Shown: positions 16,296-25,457, counted from the stretch's first letter. The stretch is 64,000 bases of DNA from Acidimicrobiales bacterium (GCA_029263175.1 JAJCXZ010000049.1:62001-126000), one strand, 5' to 3'. Notes: generated by a model not told the origin, from the letters alone. Numbers and translations are program-made.

Positions 16296-16987
16296 GCGAT
16301 CGCCACGCCCGCCCAGGTGAGGAAGTTCGCGATCATCTGCTGCCCGGCGGAGTGCTCATCTGTCCAGTACTCGGGATGGAATTGGGTGCCGACGAGCTTC
16401 CGTTCCGTGTGCACTGCCATCTGAATCGGTGTCACCGCGGTCGAGGCGAGCACTTCGAATCCCTCCGGCGCGGACGGCACGTGCAGACCATGGGCGTGCC
16501 GAAACACCGCCTGGTCGCTGATTCCGGCGAGCAGCGGGTGATTCGCAGACGACGACGAGAGATTGACCGGGTGATATCCGAATTCGAACCGGGAGCCGTC
16601 ATCCATGGTGATGAGGGACTCGTTCTCGGTGACGCCCGGCGGCGGATCGAGTGCAACGACCTCGGCACCCAGAGCTTGGGCCACGAGCTGGAACCCGCCA
16701 CAGAAGCCGAAGACGGGGACGGGCGTCTCTCGCAGAATGGTGTGGATCGGTTCGAGATCAGCCGGAGCGTAGGCGGCAGGGTCGATCGAGTTGCCGCTGA
16801 TGAAGATGGCCTGGGCGTCGAGTTGATCGAGAAGCGGCTGGCTGATCCGGTCGTAGCGGACGAGATGGCACGGCAAGCCCGACAGGTCCTCGAGGCGATA
16901 CGTGATCCAGGTTCGAGCGGCCTGAACACGCTCGCCGTAGCTTCGGCTCCAACCGTTGGGGTGTTCGTAGTCGACGAAGATGAGCAT
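16292..16987 (-). CDS. Class I glutamine amidotransferase-like protein
   Basis: 231 residues with the GATase1 triad: C96 in VFGFCGGFQLV, and H204/E206 in GTQFHPEYW. The 8-residue start MLIFVDYE is typical of the stand-alone family (GuaA-N/PuuD-like). Such proteins release ammonia from glutamine or hydrolyse gamma-glutamyl bonds. No partner synthetase domain lies nearby, so a free gamma-glutamyl hydrolase or unknown amidotransferase is possible. It starts 4 bp after the stop of the methyltransferase gene, in the same operon, and is convergent with the CoA ligase. Confidence 0.8.
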   Translation of the reverse strand: MLIFVDYEHPNGWSRSYGERVQAARTWITYRLEDLSGLPCHLVRYDRISQPLLDQLDAQAIFISGNSIDPAAYAPADLEPIHTILRETPVPVFGFCGGFQLVAQALGAEVVALDPPPGVTENESLITMDDGSRFEFGYHPVNLSSSSANHPLLAGISDQAVFRHAHGLHVPSAPEGFEVLASTAVTPIQMAVHTERKLVGTQFHPEYWTDEHSAGQQMIANFLTWAGVAIA

Positions 16988-16991
16988 CGCG

Positions 16992-17603
16992 TTACGCGGC
17001 CGCGGCGCCGAGCACCGCCACGATGAAGTCGGACTCGGGGGTGAATGGGCGGAGGTCCCAGCTCGAGAGTGTGATGAGGGACTCGAGGCCGGCCGACTCG
17101 GCATCGGCGAAGAAGTCCGCGAAGTCGTAGTCCCGTCCGGCACCGAAGCCGATCACCACGCGACCTTCGTCACGCAGATGGGTTCTGAGGTTGCGGAGCA
17201 CGTCGCTACGGGTGCTCGGCGCCAGAAACGTCATGACGTTGCCAGCTGACACGATCACGTCGAAACCCTCGGCCACTCCCTCGGCCGGTAGATCGAGTGA
17301 AGCGAGATCGGCGACGAACCATGTCGTCTCGGGGTGGACGGCAGCCGCCTCCGCGATGAGCGCCGGATCGACATCGGCTCCGACGACTTCGTGGCCCAAT
17401 GCGGTCAGTCGAGCAGCGACGCGGCCAGGCCCGCATCCCGCGTCGAGGATTCGGCTGCCGCGGCTCAACATGGCGTCGACGAAGCGCGCTTCGCCGTCGA
17501 GATCGTGCCCTTCGGCTGCCATGTCCTTGAACCGCTGGATGTACCAGGCCGAGTGATCGGGGTTGTCTTCGGTGATCTCGATCCAGCGACTCTTGTCAGG
17601 CAT
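16992..17603 (-). CDS. Class I SAM-dependent methyltransferase
   Basis: 203 residues. Motif I is ILDAGCGPGRVAARL, motif II-like GADVDPALIAEAA, and FDVIVSAGNVMTFL follows, a standard Rossmann methyltransferase. The substrate is unknown. It is the first gene of a two-gene unit with the amidotransferase. TACGCT sits 6 nt before its ATG (17603), suggesting a leaderless transcript. Confidence 0.85.
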   Translation of the reverse strand: MPDKSRWIEITEDNPDHSAWYIQRFKDMAAEGHDLDGEARFVDAMLSRGSRILDAGCGPGRVAARLTALGHEVVGADVDPALIAEAAAVHPETTWFVADLASLDLPAEGVAEGFDVIVSAGNVMTFLAPSTRSDVLRNLRTHLRDEGRVVIGFGAGRDYDFADFFADAESAGLESLITLSSWDLRPFTPESDFIVAVLGAAAA

Positions 17604-17609
17604 CGACTC

Positions 17610-17615
17610 AGCGTA
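17610..17615 (-). promoter_or_regulatory. Leaderless-type -10 element TACGCT
   Basis: Read on the minus strand, TACGCT plus 6 nt precedes the ATG at 17603 of the methyltransferase. No Shine-Dalgarno is visible between them. Confidence 0.4.
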
Positions 17616-17684
17616 AGGATCGGCTTGCCAGATCCACAGTGACCAGATGAGTCTCTCGCCGGTGAGAACTGAGCACGGCGTCGG

Positions 17685-18401
17685 TCATCGGAAGTGCGCC
17701 ATCCATTCGAGTGACTGGTTCGTGTCGCCGCCGGGGCGGTACTCGGCGCCGAGGGGGCGACCCCACCCGAGTCGCTCGATCTCGGCAAACACCTCGCGAT
17801 AGTCGACGTCGCCGTGATCAGGGGTGCCTCGGTCCGGGACCGAGGCGAATTGGATGTGGCCGATGTCGGGCGCAGCGGCGCGCAACCGGGCGATGACGTC
17901 TCCTTCGGTTCGACCGACGTGGTAGCAGTCGAACATGAGCTTCAGGTTGGTGGCGTTCACCTCCGCGATGATGCCGCAGCCCTGATCGGTCGTGTTGAGG
18001 AAGTAGCCGGGAGCATCGTGTCGATTCAGCGGTTCGATCAGGATCGTGATGCCGTGGTCGGCCGCCGTCCCCGCGGCATAGGTGAGGGTGGCGACAAACA
18101 CTTCGTGAGCTCGTGGATCGTCGGCACGACCAGCCAGGACATGCACCGCGTCGGCTCCGATTGCCACGGCGTATTCGATGGCCTCGTCGACCGCGGCTCG
18201 GGGATCAGCGGCGCCGCGACGGGTGTTGATGCCCAGCATGGCGAGGCCGGTCTCCTCGAGAGCAGCAGTCACCGCGGCTGGTGGTGTGTCGTACGGCGAG
18301 TGGCACTCGACCGCGTCGAAGCCGGCCGCCTTGGCGGCGCGGATCGCGTCGGGCAACGGACGGTCGGCCCAGAGGAACCCGAGGTTGGCCGAGAACTCCA
18401 C
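17685..18401 (-). CDS. Hydroxypyruvate isomerase-like TIM-barrel protein
   Basis: 238 residues, xylose-isomerase-like (AP_endonuc_2) fold. Metal and catalytic residues are seen in ILIEPLNRHDAPGYFL (Glu), LMFDCYHVGRTEGD (Asp, His), IGHIQFASVPDRGTPDHGD (His) and GAEYRPGG (Glu). This is the pattern of hydroxypyruvate isomerase (Hyi/Gip) and OtnI, which interconvert hydroxypyruvate and tartronate semialdehyde or related keto acids. It is slightly shorter than the usual 258 residues. The start is GTG at 18401, 2 bp after the stop of the upstream luciferase-like gene, so both are in one operon. Confidence 0.8.
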   Translation of the reverse strand: MEFSANLGFLWADRPLPDAIRAAKAAGFDAVECHSPYDTPPAAVTAALEETGLAMLGINTRRGAADPRAAVDEAIEYAVAIGADAVHVLAGRADDPRAHEVFVATLTYAAGTAADHGITILIEPLNRHDAPGYFLNTTDQGCGIIAEVNATNLKLMFDCYHVGRTEGDVIARLRAAAPDIGHIQFASVPDRGTPDHGDVDYREVFAEIERLGWGRPLGAEYRPGGDTNQSLEWMAHFR

Positions 18402-18403
18402 GC

Positions 18404-19315
18404 TCAGCTGCAGCTGGGAACGACCTCGGCGGCGATTCGCTCGTAGGCCTCGAATCGCTGCTCAGCCGTCTTTCCGAGGGCGAAGTCAGGGACGATGACT
18501 TCGTCGAACCCGAGTGCGGCGTACTCGCCGACCGCTTCGACGATCCGATCCACGGAGCCGGCGACGGTTCGCGAGCCCATCGGCCCGGCAAGCGCGCCGT
18601 CGATCTTTTCCTGGTTCTCGGTGAGGATGAAAAGCGCCTGGACGGATGTGTGCTTCGAAGCGGGATCGACGCCGACCTTCTCGCAGGCGGTGTTGAACGT
18701 GTCGACCGCACCGGCCGCCATCTCGGGCGCGCCCCACGTGTTCCACTCCTGCGCATATCGGGCAGTGATGCGACACATACGCGGGCCACCGGTGCCCACG
18801 AGGATCGGTAGCTGGTCCTGCACCGGGCTCGGATCGGAGGGAGCATTGACGAGCGAGTAGATCGAGCCCTCGAAGGTCGTGTGGTCTTCGTCGAGGAGCA
18901 ATCGGATGATCTGGATCGCTTCTTCGAAGCGATCGACGCGCTGCTTCGGCGCTTCGAGTTCGATGCCGTAGGCCTTGTGTTCGTTGATCTGCCAGCCGGC
19001 GCCGAGCCCGAGGACCATGCGTCCATGCGAGACGTGGTCGAGCGTGGCCGCTCGGTTGGCGAGGACGGCCGGGTGATGGACCGAGGTGGGCGACACGAGT
19101 GGGCCGATGCGGATCGATTCGGTCACCGCCGCAACGGCGGGAAGGATCGACCACACCTCGTGGGTGTCGCCAGGTGCGAGCTCTTCACTGCCGGTGTTCG
19201 GCATGTAATGGTCGGCGTACCAGAACCCGTAGTAGCCGAGGGCGTCGGCGGCTCGGGCGAGATCAAGGGTCTCGTCGGTGGAACGTTCAGGTGCGGGCCA
19301 TACGGAGAATTTCAT
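18404..19315 (-). CDS. LLM-class F420/FMN-dependent oxidoreductase
   Basis: 303 residues. Family signatures are DALGYYGFWYADHYMPN, ANRAATLDHVSHGRMVLGLG, AGWQINEHKAYGIEL and PILVGTGGPRMCRITARYA. The C-terminal ALGFDEVIVPDF segment closes the barrel. It resembles actinobacterial F420-dependent oxidoreductases. It is first in an operon with the Hyi-like isomerase. The ATG at 19315 is preceded by TAGCGT with 7 nt spacing, and the gene is divergent from the DUF1989 gene across only 39 bp. Confidence 0.85.
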   Translation of the reverse strand: MKFSVWPAPERSTDETLDLARAADALGYYGFWYADHYMPNTGSEELAPGDTHEVWSILPAVAAVTESIRIGPLVSPTSVHHPAVLANRAATLDHVSHGRMVLGLGAGWQINEHKAYGIELEAPKQRVDRFEEAIQIIRLLLDEDHTTFEGSIYSLVNAPSDPSPVQDQLPILVGTGGPRMCRITARYAQEWNTWGAPEMAAGAVDTFNTACEKVGVDPASKHTSVQALFILTENQEKIDGALAGPMGSRTVAGSVDRIVEAVGEYAALGFDEVIVPDFALGKTAEQRFEAYERIAAEVVPSCS

Positions 19316-19322
19316 GGCGGCG

Positions 19323-19348
19323 ACGCTACCTCCTGCTCGGGCTACCGT
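19323..19348. promoter_or_regulatory. Compact divergent promoter pair
   Basis: Only 39 bp separate the starts at 19315 (minus) and 19355 (plus). On the minus strand TAGCGT occupies 19323-19328 (7 nt to its ATG). On the plus strand TACCGT occupies 19343-19348 (6 nt to its ATG). Both transcripts would be leaderless, and each -35 region must lie inside or next to the other gene, so the two promoters probably compete. Confidence 0.45.
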
Positions 19349-19354
19349 CGGCCC

Positions 19355-20200
19355 ATGACTCGAGCTCCAGCCGATGCCGCCGAACGCCGGGCGGCCAAAC
19401 CCTTGGTCTGTTATCAGGTCGATCAGTTGCCGTCGAACAATGCCGCGGTTCACGAGCGGGCTCGAAGGTCAATGACCCGCGTCGACGAGGTGATGGTCCC
19501 ACCCCGCGACGCCCGATGCTTCGAGGTCCGCGCCGGACAGTTCTTCCGTATCACCGGAGTCGACGGACCCCAGGTGGGCGATCTGAACCTGTGGAATGCT
19601 CACGACCTGAGCGAACGCTTCTTCAGTGGCAAGACGCGCCAGCTCCATGCCACCCATGTGTCGACAGGCGATCGACTGTGGAGTTCGCTGCCGGGACTAC
19701 GCCCGCTGGCGACGATCACCCACGACACCCTGGACTGGTATGGCTGGGATGAAGACGGTGGCGGCGTGCACGACGTCATCGGCACCCGGTGTGATCCCTA
19801 CACCAACCATCTGCTCACGGGGGCTGACTACCAGCACTGCTGCCATTCGAATCTGACGCGGGCGCTGGTGGCCCATACGGGAATGCCACCCGAGCAAGCG
19901 GAGCTCCACATCCACGACGTGCTCAACGTCTTCATGTGCACCGGCTTCACCCACGACACGCACCAGTACTTCATGAAGGCCAGCCCGGTTCGACCCGGCG
20001 ATTTCATCGAGTTCTTCGCCGAGGTCGATCTCCTCGGCGCCCTCTCGGCGTGTCCGGGAGGCGATTGCGGGAGCAGCCATTCCGACGACAGCACACCCTG
20101 CTATCCGCTGCACGTAGAGATCTTCGAGCCTGCCCCCGAGACGCTCGACGGATGGAGCTCGCCGCCGGCGAGTGGATACGCCGGCAAGCATGGACTGTGA
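19355..20200 (+). CDS. DUF1989 / urea-carboxylase-associated family protein
   Basis: 281 residues. The DUF1989 pattern is seen in FRITGVDGPQVGDLNLWNAH, YQHCCHSNLTRAL, HIHDVLNVFMCTGF and CPGGDCGSSHSD. The cysteines and histidines of the last block look metal-binding. Members sit near urea carboxylase or amine-catabolism genes, but neither enzyme is present here, so the role is open. The ATG at 19355 fits the TACCGT element. An open frame extends more than 150 codons upstream, but it overlaps the divergent luciferase-like gene and is not coding. Confidence 0.8.
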   Translation: MTRAPADAAERRAAKPLVCYQVDQLPSNNAAVHERARRSMTRVDEVMVPPRDARCFEVRAGQFFRITGVDGPQVGDLNLWNAHDLSERFFSGKTRQLHATHVSTGDRLWSSLPGLRPLATITHDTLDWYGWDEDGGGVHDVIGTRCDPYTNHLLTGADYQHCCHSNLTRALVAHTGMPPEQAELHIHDVLNVFMCTGFTHDTHQYFMKASPVRPGDFIEFFAEVDLLGALSACPGGDCGSSHSDDSTPCYPLHVEIFEPAPETLDGWSSPPASGYAGKHGL

Positions 20201-20262
20201 CGGGTCCAGCTAGGGTCGGCGGCCGTGCTCCAGGAGACTCTCTTCGCTAGCGCTTTGACGTC

Positions 20263-21000
20263 ATGACCTGGTGGGAGGCAGTCCTGCTCGTGGTCGGTGG
20301 CACGTTCGCCGGCGGTATCAATGCGGTCGCCGGCGGTGGGTCGACGTTGACGGTGCCGTTGCTCGTTCTCGCCGGGGTTCCCGGGAACAGTGCCAACGGG
20401 TCGAATCGGATCGGCGTCGTCACGTCGAACGCTGCGGCCGCAACGTCGTTCCGGCGCCTCGGCGTGGACGGTTTCGCATCGGCGATCCCCATCCTGATTC
20501 CCGTGGTACTCGGGTCGCTGACGGGCTCAATCGCCATCAGTCGGCTCACCGACGAAGCCTTCGAGACCGTGTTCGGGTTGCTCATGATCCCGCTGATCAT
20601 CCTGTCGATCCGCAAACCGAAATTCCGCACGGATGCCGAGACGTGGAGCCGACCGGTCACAATCGCCGTCTTCTTCGGCATCGGGATCTACGGGGGAGCG
20701 GTTCAGGCCGGAGTCGGCCTGGTGCTGCTCGCGGCGCTGACCCGGGCCGGATTCGACCTGGTCCTCGCCAACAGCATCAAGGTGATCGTCATCCTCACGA
20801 TGACGCTGGTGGCCCTGCCGGTCTTCATTGTCCAAGGCAAGGTGGACTGGATCCCTGCGCTTGTCCTTGCCGCCGGGTTCACGCTCGGCGGGTGGCTCGG
20901 TGCGCATGTTGCCGTGCGTGGTGGCGAGAAGCTGATCCGCGTGGTGATGGTGCTGGCATCCATCGCACTGGCCGCGAAATTGCTCGGCGTATTCAACTGA
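20263..21000 (+). CDS. TauE/SafE-family membrane permease
   Basis: 245 residues, about seven to eight hydrophobic segments. It begins with GGTFAGGINAVAGGGSTLTVPLL, which carries the family mark (glycine-rich loop after the first helix), and repeats a related half later (YGGAVQAGVGLVLLAALT). The family exports sulfite, sulfoacetate or other small organic anions, and the substrate is not predictable here. A second, dissimilar member lies at 30182. The ATG is at 20263, with only a weak ribosome site. Confidence 0.8.
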   Translation: MTWWEAVLLVVGGTFAGGINAVAGGGSTLTVPLLVLAGVPGNSANGSNRIGVVTSNAAAATSFRRLGVDGFASAIPILIPVVLGSLTGSIAISRLTDEAFETVFGLLMIPLIILSIRKPKFRTDAETWSRPVTIAVFFGIGIYGGAVQAGVGLVLLAALTRAGFDLVLANSIKVIVILTMTLVALPVFIVQGKVDWIPALVLAAGFTLGGWLGAHVAVRGGEKLIRVVMVLASIALAAKLLGVFN

Positions 21001-21010
21001 CAGCCGGCTC

Positions 21011-21016
21011 TATAGT
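21011..21016 (+). promoter_or_regulatory. Leaderless-type -10 element TATAGT
   Basis: TATAGT is 7 nt before the ATG at 21024. It is the closest match to a consensus -10 among the leaderless sites in this window. It sits in the 23-bp gap after the permease stop, so the VOC gene probably has its own start of transcription. Confidence 0.5.
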
Positions 21017-21023
21017 CACGGCC

Positions 21024-21398
21024 ATGGCACTGGTGGAAGATCTCGATCACTTCAACATCTCGACGAGCCGGCTCGATGAGACCGTGGCGTTCTTCGAGGA
21101 GATTCTCGGCTTCGAGAACCGCCCGGATGACCGACCGGACTTCGGCGTCCCCGGCGCGTGGCTGTTCGCCGGATCGAGGGCATTGGTTCATCTCGTCGAG
21201 AAGGAGCTCGATCCTGGTGAGCAAAGCGGCCCGCTCGATCATGTGGCGTTCTCCACCAATGATTTCGACGGGGTCGTGGCGCGGCTCAGCGAGCGCGAGA
21301 TCGAACACCGGCTCTCGGATGAATCGGCGATCGGTCTCCTTCAGGTCTTCTTTCGAGATCCCAACGGCGTCAGGATCGAAGTCACCAGCCGTTCTTAG
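21024..21398 (+). CDS. VOC (glyoxalase/dioxygenase) family protein
   Basis: 124 residues with two beta-alpha-beta-beta-beta modules: LDHFNISTSRLDETVAFFEE and LDHVAFSTNDFDGVVARL, ending FFRDPNGVRIEV. Metal ligands are probably the histidines in the two LDH segments and the final glutamate. The fold serves glyoxalases, extradiol dioxygenases and epimerases. Nothing nearby fixes the reaction. Confidence 0.8.
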   Translation: MALVEDLDHFNISTSRLDETVAFFEEILGFENRPDDRPDFGVPGAWLFAGSRALVHLVEKELDPGEQSGPLDHVAFSTNDFDGVVARLSEREIEHRLSDESAIGLLQVFFRDPNGVRIEVTSRS

Positions 21399-21448
21399 GA
21401 ACCTTGGACCCTGGTCCCCCTCGTACCTCGCTCTGTCAGGATGGACCC

Positions 21449-23119
21449 ATGGATGCCTCTGATCCCCGGATTGATGCCCTCGAGTCCCGAGTGGCGCGCC
21501 TGGAGGCGGAGTTGGAGAAGCGGGCAGGGACGCCGAGGTTGCCGGTGCTGGAACAGCCGCCTCCGCCACCTCCGGCGCCCGGCATCAAACCGGTTGGGAT
21601 GCCGGCCACAGGGCCACTCCCAGAGCGAGAACGTCGCGACCTGAACCTCGACAGCGAAACGGTGTTGAAGTGGGGTGGGGTCACGCTCGTCGTGCTCGCG
21701 GTCGGCTTCGCGGTCAGCACTGCCATCAGCCGTGGATGGATCGGCCCCGAACTCCAGCTCGCAGGGGCCGTCGCGCTGTCGCTCGCTCTCATCGGGGCGG
21801 GGCTGCATCTGCGTCCCGTTCGGCTGCCCTGGGCTCACGCCCTCTGTTCGGGTGGCGTAGCCGCACTGTTCACGACCGCCGCATCCGATCTGTTCATCGA
21901 CCAGCTGAGCACTGATACTGCGTTCATCGCCACCGCTGTGGTCGGCGTCGGCGGCTTTGTTCTCGCTCGGACGGTGCCCTCGCAATGGGTCGCGCTCGTC
22001 GCACTGAGCGGTGGCGTGATCGCGTGGTTGGTGATCGGCGAAGCCGAGCCCCCCTTTGCTGCCACCGCCGCCCTCCTCGCCGCCGCGGTGGCGGTCGCGA
22101 TCGGTTCTGCGCTTGACCGTGAGTGGTTCGGGCTCCGGCTTCTGGCCCATGGCATCGGCCTCGGAGGCTCGGTCTGGCTGGCCGCGGTGGCCGATACCGG
22201 AGGGGAGCAGGTGTGGACACTCGCCATCGCCGGGGCCATCGCGATCTCGTTGCTCTGGGTGCCCAGCCTCGGCGGGCTCCACTCGCTGTGGCAGCAGCTC
22301 GAGGTGCAACTCTCAGCTGTTGTGGCGCCGTGGGCCTTCATGGTGGTGGGTGCAACGTTCGAACTCGACACTGAGTCCGCCATCGGTTCGACTGGGCTCG
22401 CCTCGGCGGCCGGCATTGCAGTGGCCGCGTTCGGGCTCCGAAAGCACATCCGCTCTCCACACTTCGTCTCCCTTCTGCTCGGGGCGAGCGTGAGCCTCAC
22501 GATCGGTCTCGCGGTATTGCTCTCGGCCGAGGCTGCGTTCGTGGCGGTCGCCGTGCAGGGTGCGGGGCTTGTTGTACTGAGTAAGGAACTGGGTGGAAGC
22601 GTCCGGGTGCTCATCAATGCGGCGGTGCTCCTTGTTGCCGCAGCATTCTTCGTGCTGGTGGACGGTGTGGCGGCGTGGAGTGACGACACCGCGATCGGCC
22701 CGGACATCGCTCGACTCGCCGTGATCGTGGCGATTGGTGTCGCCCTCTGGCTCACCCGCCAGCGACAGGTTCAGCAGGCTGGCGCGCTGGTGCTCCTTGG
22801 TCTGTTTCTCCTGTGGCTCGGATCGGTACTCGTTCACCTGCCCGAGGGGCAAGCCGCCGTGTCGGTCTCCTGGGCGATTGTGGGCACGGCGATCCTGGTC
22901 GCCGGAGCAGTGCGCAAGGTTCCCGATCTGGGGACGGTCGGGCTCGCCGTCCTCGGCTTGACCGTGGCGAAGTTGCTGGTGGTCGACATGCAGGAAGTCG
23001 ACACGCTCTGGCGCGCCGGCCTGTTCCTGGTGGTCGGACTGGGGCTGATGCGCCTCGGGTTCCTGCTGCCTCGGCTCACCGGTGCGGCCGATGAAGAGGA
23101 GACCTACTCGTCGGTGTAG
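21449..23119 (+). CDS. DUF2339-like polytopic membrane protein
   Basis: 556 residues. A short coiled coil (IDALESRVARLEAELEKR) and a proline-rich linker (QPPPPPPAPG) precede about fifteen or more hydrophobic helices from residue 70 to the end (LKWGGVTLVVLAVGFAV ...). The arrangement matches DUF2339, a family of large membrane proteins of unknown function. ATG 21449 is chosen because it starts just before the coiled coil. The last 16 bp overlap the convergent dehydrogenase gene. Confidence 0.75.
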   Translation: MDASDPRIDALESRVARLEAELEKRAGTPRLPVLEQPPPPPPAPGIKPVGMPATGPLPERERRDLNLDSETVLKWGGVTLVVLAVGFAVSTAISRGWIGPELQLAGAVALSLALIGAGLHLRPVRLPWAHALCSGGVAALFTTAASDLFIDQLSTDTAFIATAVVGVGGFVLARTVPSQWVALVALSGGVIAWLVIGEAEPPFAATAALLAAAVAVAIGSALDREWFGLRLLAHGIGLGGSVWLAAVADTGGEQVWTLAIAGAIAISLLWVPSLGGLHSLWQQLEVQLSAVVAPWAFMVVGATFELDTESAIGSTGLASAAGIAVAAFGLRKHIRSPHFVSLLLGASVSLTIGLAVLLSAEAAFVAVAVQGAGLVVLSKELGGSVRVLINAAVLLVAAAFFVLVDGVAAWSDDTAIGPDIARLAVIVAIGVALWLTRQRQVQQAGALVLLGLFLLWLGSVLVHLPEGQAAVSVSWAIVGTAILVAGAVRKVPDLGTVGLAVLGLTVAKLLVVDMQEVDTLWRAGLFLVVGLGLMRLGFLLPRLTGAADEEETYSSV

Positions 23120-25449
23120 GTCTCGACTTCGCCGGTCGCAATGAGGGCAGCGTTCACGATGCTGCCGGCATCGATACCGGTGATTTCGTGGAGATCAGCG
23201 ATGGTTCCGGACTCGCCGAACCGGTCGACCCCGAGGGCGTACTGGCGGGTACCGAGCGCTGAACCGAGCCAGGCCAGACTGTGGCTCGCAGCATCATGAA
23301 CGCTGACAATCGGGCGGCGCCGTTCGTCGGCGGGGACGAGACGGTGCAGATGGCTTGGGGCGCGAACCACGCGCGCGGATGCGGTGGATTGAGCGAACCC
23401 GGCACGCCACGTCTGGTAGACGCGGTTCGGACTGGTGAGGTGGACCACGGTGGCCTGAACGCCCTCAGCCTCGAGCTCGGCCGCGGCGGCGAGAGCCTCG
23501 GGCGCCATCGCGCCCGTTGTCGCGATTGTGACGCCAGGACGACCGTCCGGAGCAGCATCCACAAGGCGATAGCCACCGGCGAGCACGAAGTCACGCAGCC
23601 GGTCCTCGCCCATCGAGTCGAGCACGGCGGCGAACGGCGCCTGGTCGATCGGCCGGGTCGAGAGGCGGAGATAGCCACTTGTACCGTCCGGCTGTGACAG
23701 CTGGTCGAGAGCGTCGCAAAGAAGCCAGTCCACCTCGGTGGCGTAGGCCGGCTCGGAGTAGTTGATGTTGGGCAGTTCGGCCCCAACCGAGGCGGTGATC
23801 GTCGACTGGTGAGCACCGCCTTCCGGAGCAAGGGTGACTCCTGCCGGAGTCCCGGCCACCACGAACCTGGCGTTGTTGTAGACGCCGTAGATCAGCGCAT
23901 CGAGCCCTCGAAGCACGAAGGGGTCATACACCGTTCCCACCGGGAGCAGATGCTGCCCGTGGTGCTCGTGACTGAGGCCCAGCTGGCCGAGCAGCATGAA
24001 GAGATTCATCTCGCTGATACCGAGTTCGATGTGCTGGCCAGTGGGCCCCGGCGCCCACTTCAGGAGCTGTCCCGCGCCTCCATGGTCGTCGCGCTCGGTG
24101 TGGGAGTAGACGCCCCGCTTGTTGATCCATCCGCCGAGGTTGGTCGAGACCGAGACGTCGGGAGCAGCGGTGACGATCCGGTCACCGACTCCCTCGAACT
24201 CGGCGAGACTGGCGAGAACCCGACCGAAGGCCTCCTGCGTCGACTGCGCCCCATTGGTGACGGGCTTTCGAGACGACCGCGGCACCGGCAGGATCGGTCG
24301 CGGTGTTTCCGGCGCGTTGTTGAGGTCGCCTCCCACCGAGCGGCAGAGCCGGCCCGCCGGGCTGTCGGGGTCGAAGCGATCCCACTCCGTGCGCTCGTCG
24401 AGGCCGGCCGCGAGGCGGAACCGGTCGATCTGCTCGGGGCTCAACATCGCGGCGTGATTCATCGGATCGCCGGCCATGGGGAGTCCGTGCCCCTTGACGG
24501 TGTAGGCGAAAACGACCGATGGTTGATCCGTGCGCATGTCGCACTCGCGGAACGTCTCGAGCAGAAGCGCAAGATCGTGGCCGCCCAAGTCGCTCACCAG
24601 ACGGGCGAGCGACTCGTCGTCGAGTTCTGCCGCGATCTTGTGCACCGCCTGGTCGGCAGTGGCGAGAAACTTGTGGCGAAGATCAGCGGGCCGGAGGGTG
24701 AACAGTTCCTGGTACGCCTCGTTGGAGAGCCCGTCGATATGCGCCTCGAGGGCTTCGCCTCCCGGTTCGGCGAACGCTGTTTCGAGAGTGGCGCCGTACT
24801 TCGCCTCCGCGACGTGCCAGCCGGCATCGGCGAAAAAGCTCTTCAGCCGGATGGCCGCGATGTCGGGGATCACCCGATCGAGGCTCTGCCGGTTGAGGTC
24901 GACAACCATCGTGAAGTTCCCGAGCTCGGTGGTGGCGGGGTCGGCAATGGCCTCCCACACGTTGCCCTCATCGAGTTCGGCGTCGCCGACGAGCGCGATG
25001 AACCGTGCCGGATCATGGTCTCCGAAGTGCGAGTCGGCATAGCGACGGGTCAGCGCCGAGAACAGCGGCGCCACCGCTCCGAGCCCGACGGAGCCGGTCG
25101 AGAAGTCGGAGACGTCAGGGTCCTTCGTGCGTGATGGGTAGGCCTGAAGCCCGCCACGTTGCCGAAGGGTTGTGAGGTAGGAGCGATCGAGCTCGCCGGT
25201 GAGGTACTTGATGGCGTGGTACACCGGCGACGCATGTGGCTTCACGGCGACCTTGTCGTTGCCGCCGATATGGCCGAACCACAGGGCAGTCATGATCGTG
25301 GCCATGGAGGCGCACGAGGCCTGATGCCCGCCGACCTTGATATCGGTGTCGCCGCGCCGGTTGGCGTGATCGATGATGCGCGTGGCGAGCCACAAGACCC
25401 GCTGCTCGATCTCCTGCAGAGTTGCCAGATCCGGAGCAGTAGCTGTCAT
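23104..25449 (-). CDS. Homodimeric 2-oxoacid dehydrogenase E1 / transketolase-like (AceE-related)
   Basis: 781 residues. The thiamine diphosphate motif is GDAELDEGNVWEA (155-167) followed about 20 residues later by VVDLNRQSLDRVIPD, as in homodimeric pyruvate dehydrogenase E1. The pyrimidine domain includes HIELGISEMNLFMLLGQLGL and GGAHQSTITASVG. Such enzymes decarboxylate pyruvate or another 2-oxoacid. No E2 or E3 gene is nearby, so it may use components encoded elsewhere or act as a stand-alone carboligase. ATG 25449 is chosen for its TATGGT element and N-terminal helix (LATLQEIEQRVLWLATRI). Confidence 0.8.
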   Translation of the reverse strand: MTATAPDLATLQEIEQRVLWLATRIIDHANRRGDTDIKVGGHQASCASMATIMTALWFGHIGGNDKVAVKPHASPVYHAIKYLTGELDRSYLTTLRQRGGLQAYPSRTKDPDVSDFSTGSVGLGAVAPLFSALTRRYADSHFGDHDPARFIALVGDAELDEGNVWEAIADPATTELGNFTMVVDLNRQSLDRVIPDIAAIRLKSFFADAGWHVAEAKYGATLETAFAEPGGEALEAHIDGLSNEAYQELFTLRPADLRHKFLATADQAVHKIAAELDDESLARLVSDLGGHDLALLLETFRECDMRTDQPSVVFAYTVKGHGLPMAGDPMNHAAMLSPEQIDRFRLAAGLDERTEWDRFDPDSPAGRLCRSVGGDLNNAPETPRPILPVPRSSRKPVTNGAQSTQEAFGRVLASLAEFEGVGDRIVTAAPDVSVSTNLGGWINKRGVYSHTERDDHGGAGQLLKWAPGPTGQHIELGISEMNLFMLLGQLGLSHEHHGQHLLPVGTVYDPFVLRGLDALIYGVYNNARFVVAGTPAGVTLAPEGGAHQSTITASVGAELPNINYSEPAYATEVDWLLCDALDQLSQPDGTSGYLRLSTRPIDQAPFAAVLDSMGEDRLRDFVLAGGYRLVDAAPDGRPGVTIATTGAMAPEALAAAAELEAEGVQATVVHLTSPNRVYQTWRAGFAQSTASARVVRAPSHLHRLVPADERRRPIVSVHDAASHSLAWLGSALGTRQYALGVDRFGESGTIADLHEITGIDAGSIVNAALIATGEVETYTDE

Positions 25450-25457
25450 ATCAGCCG

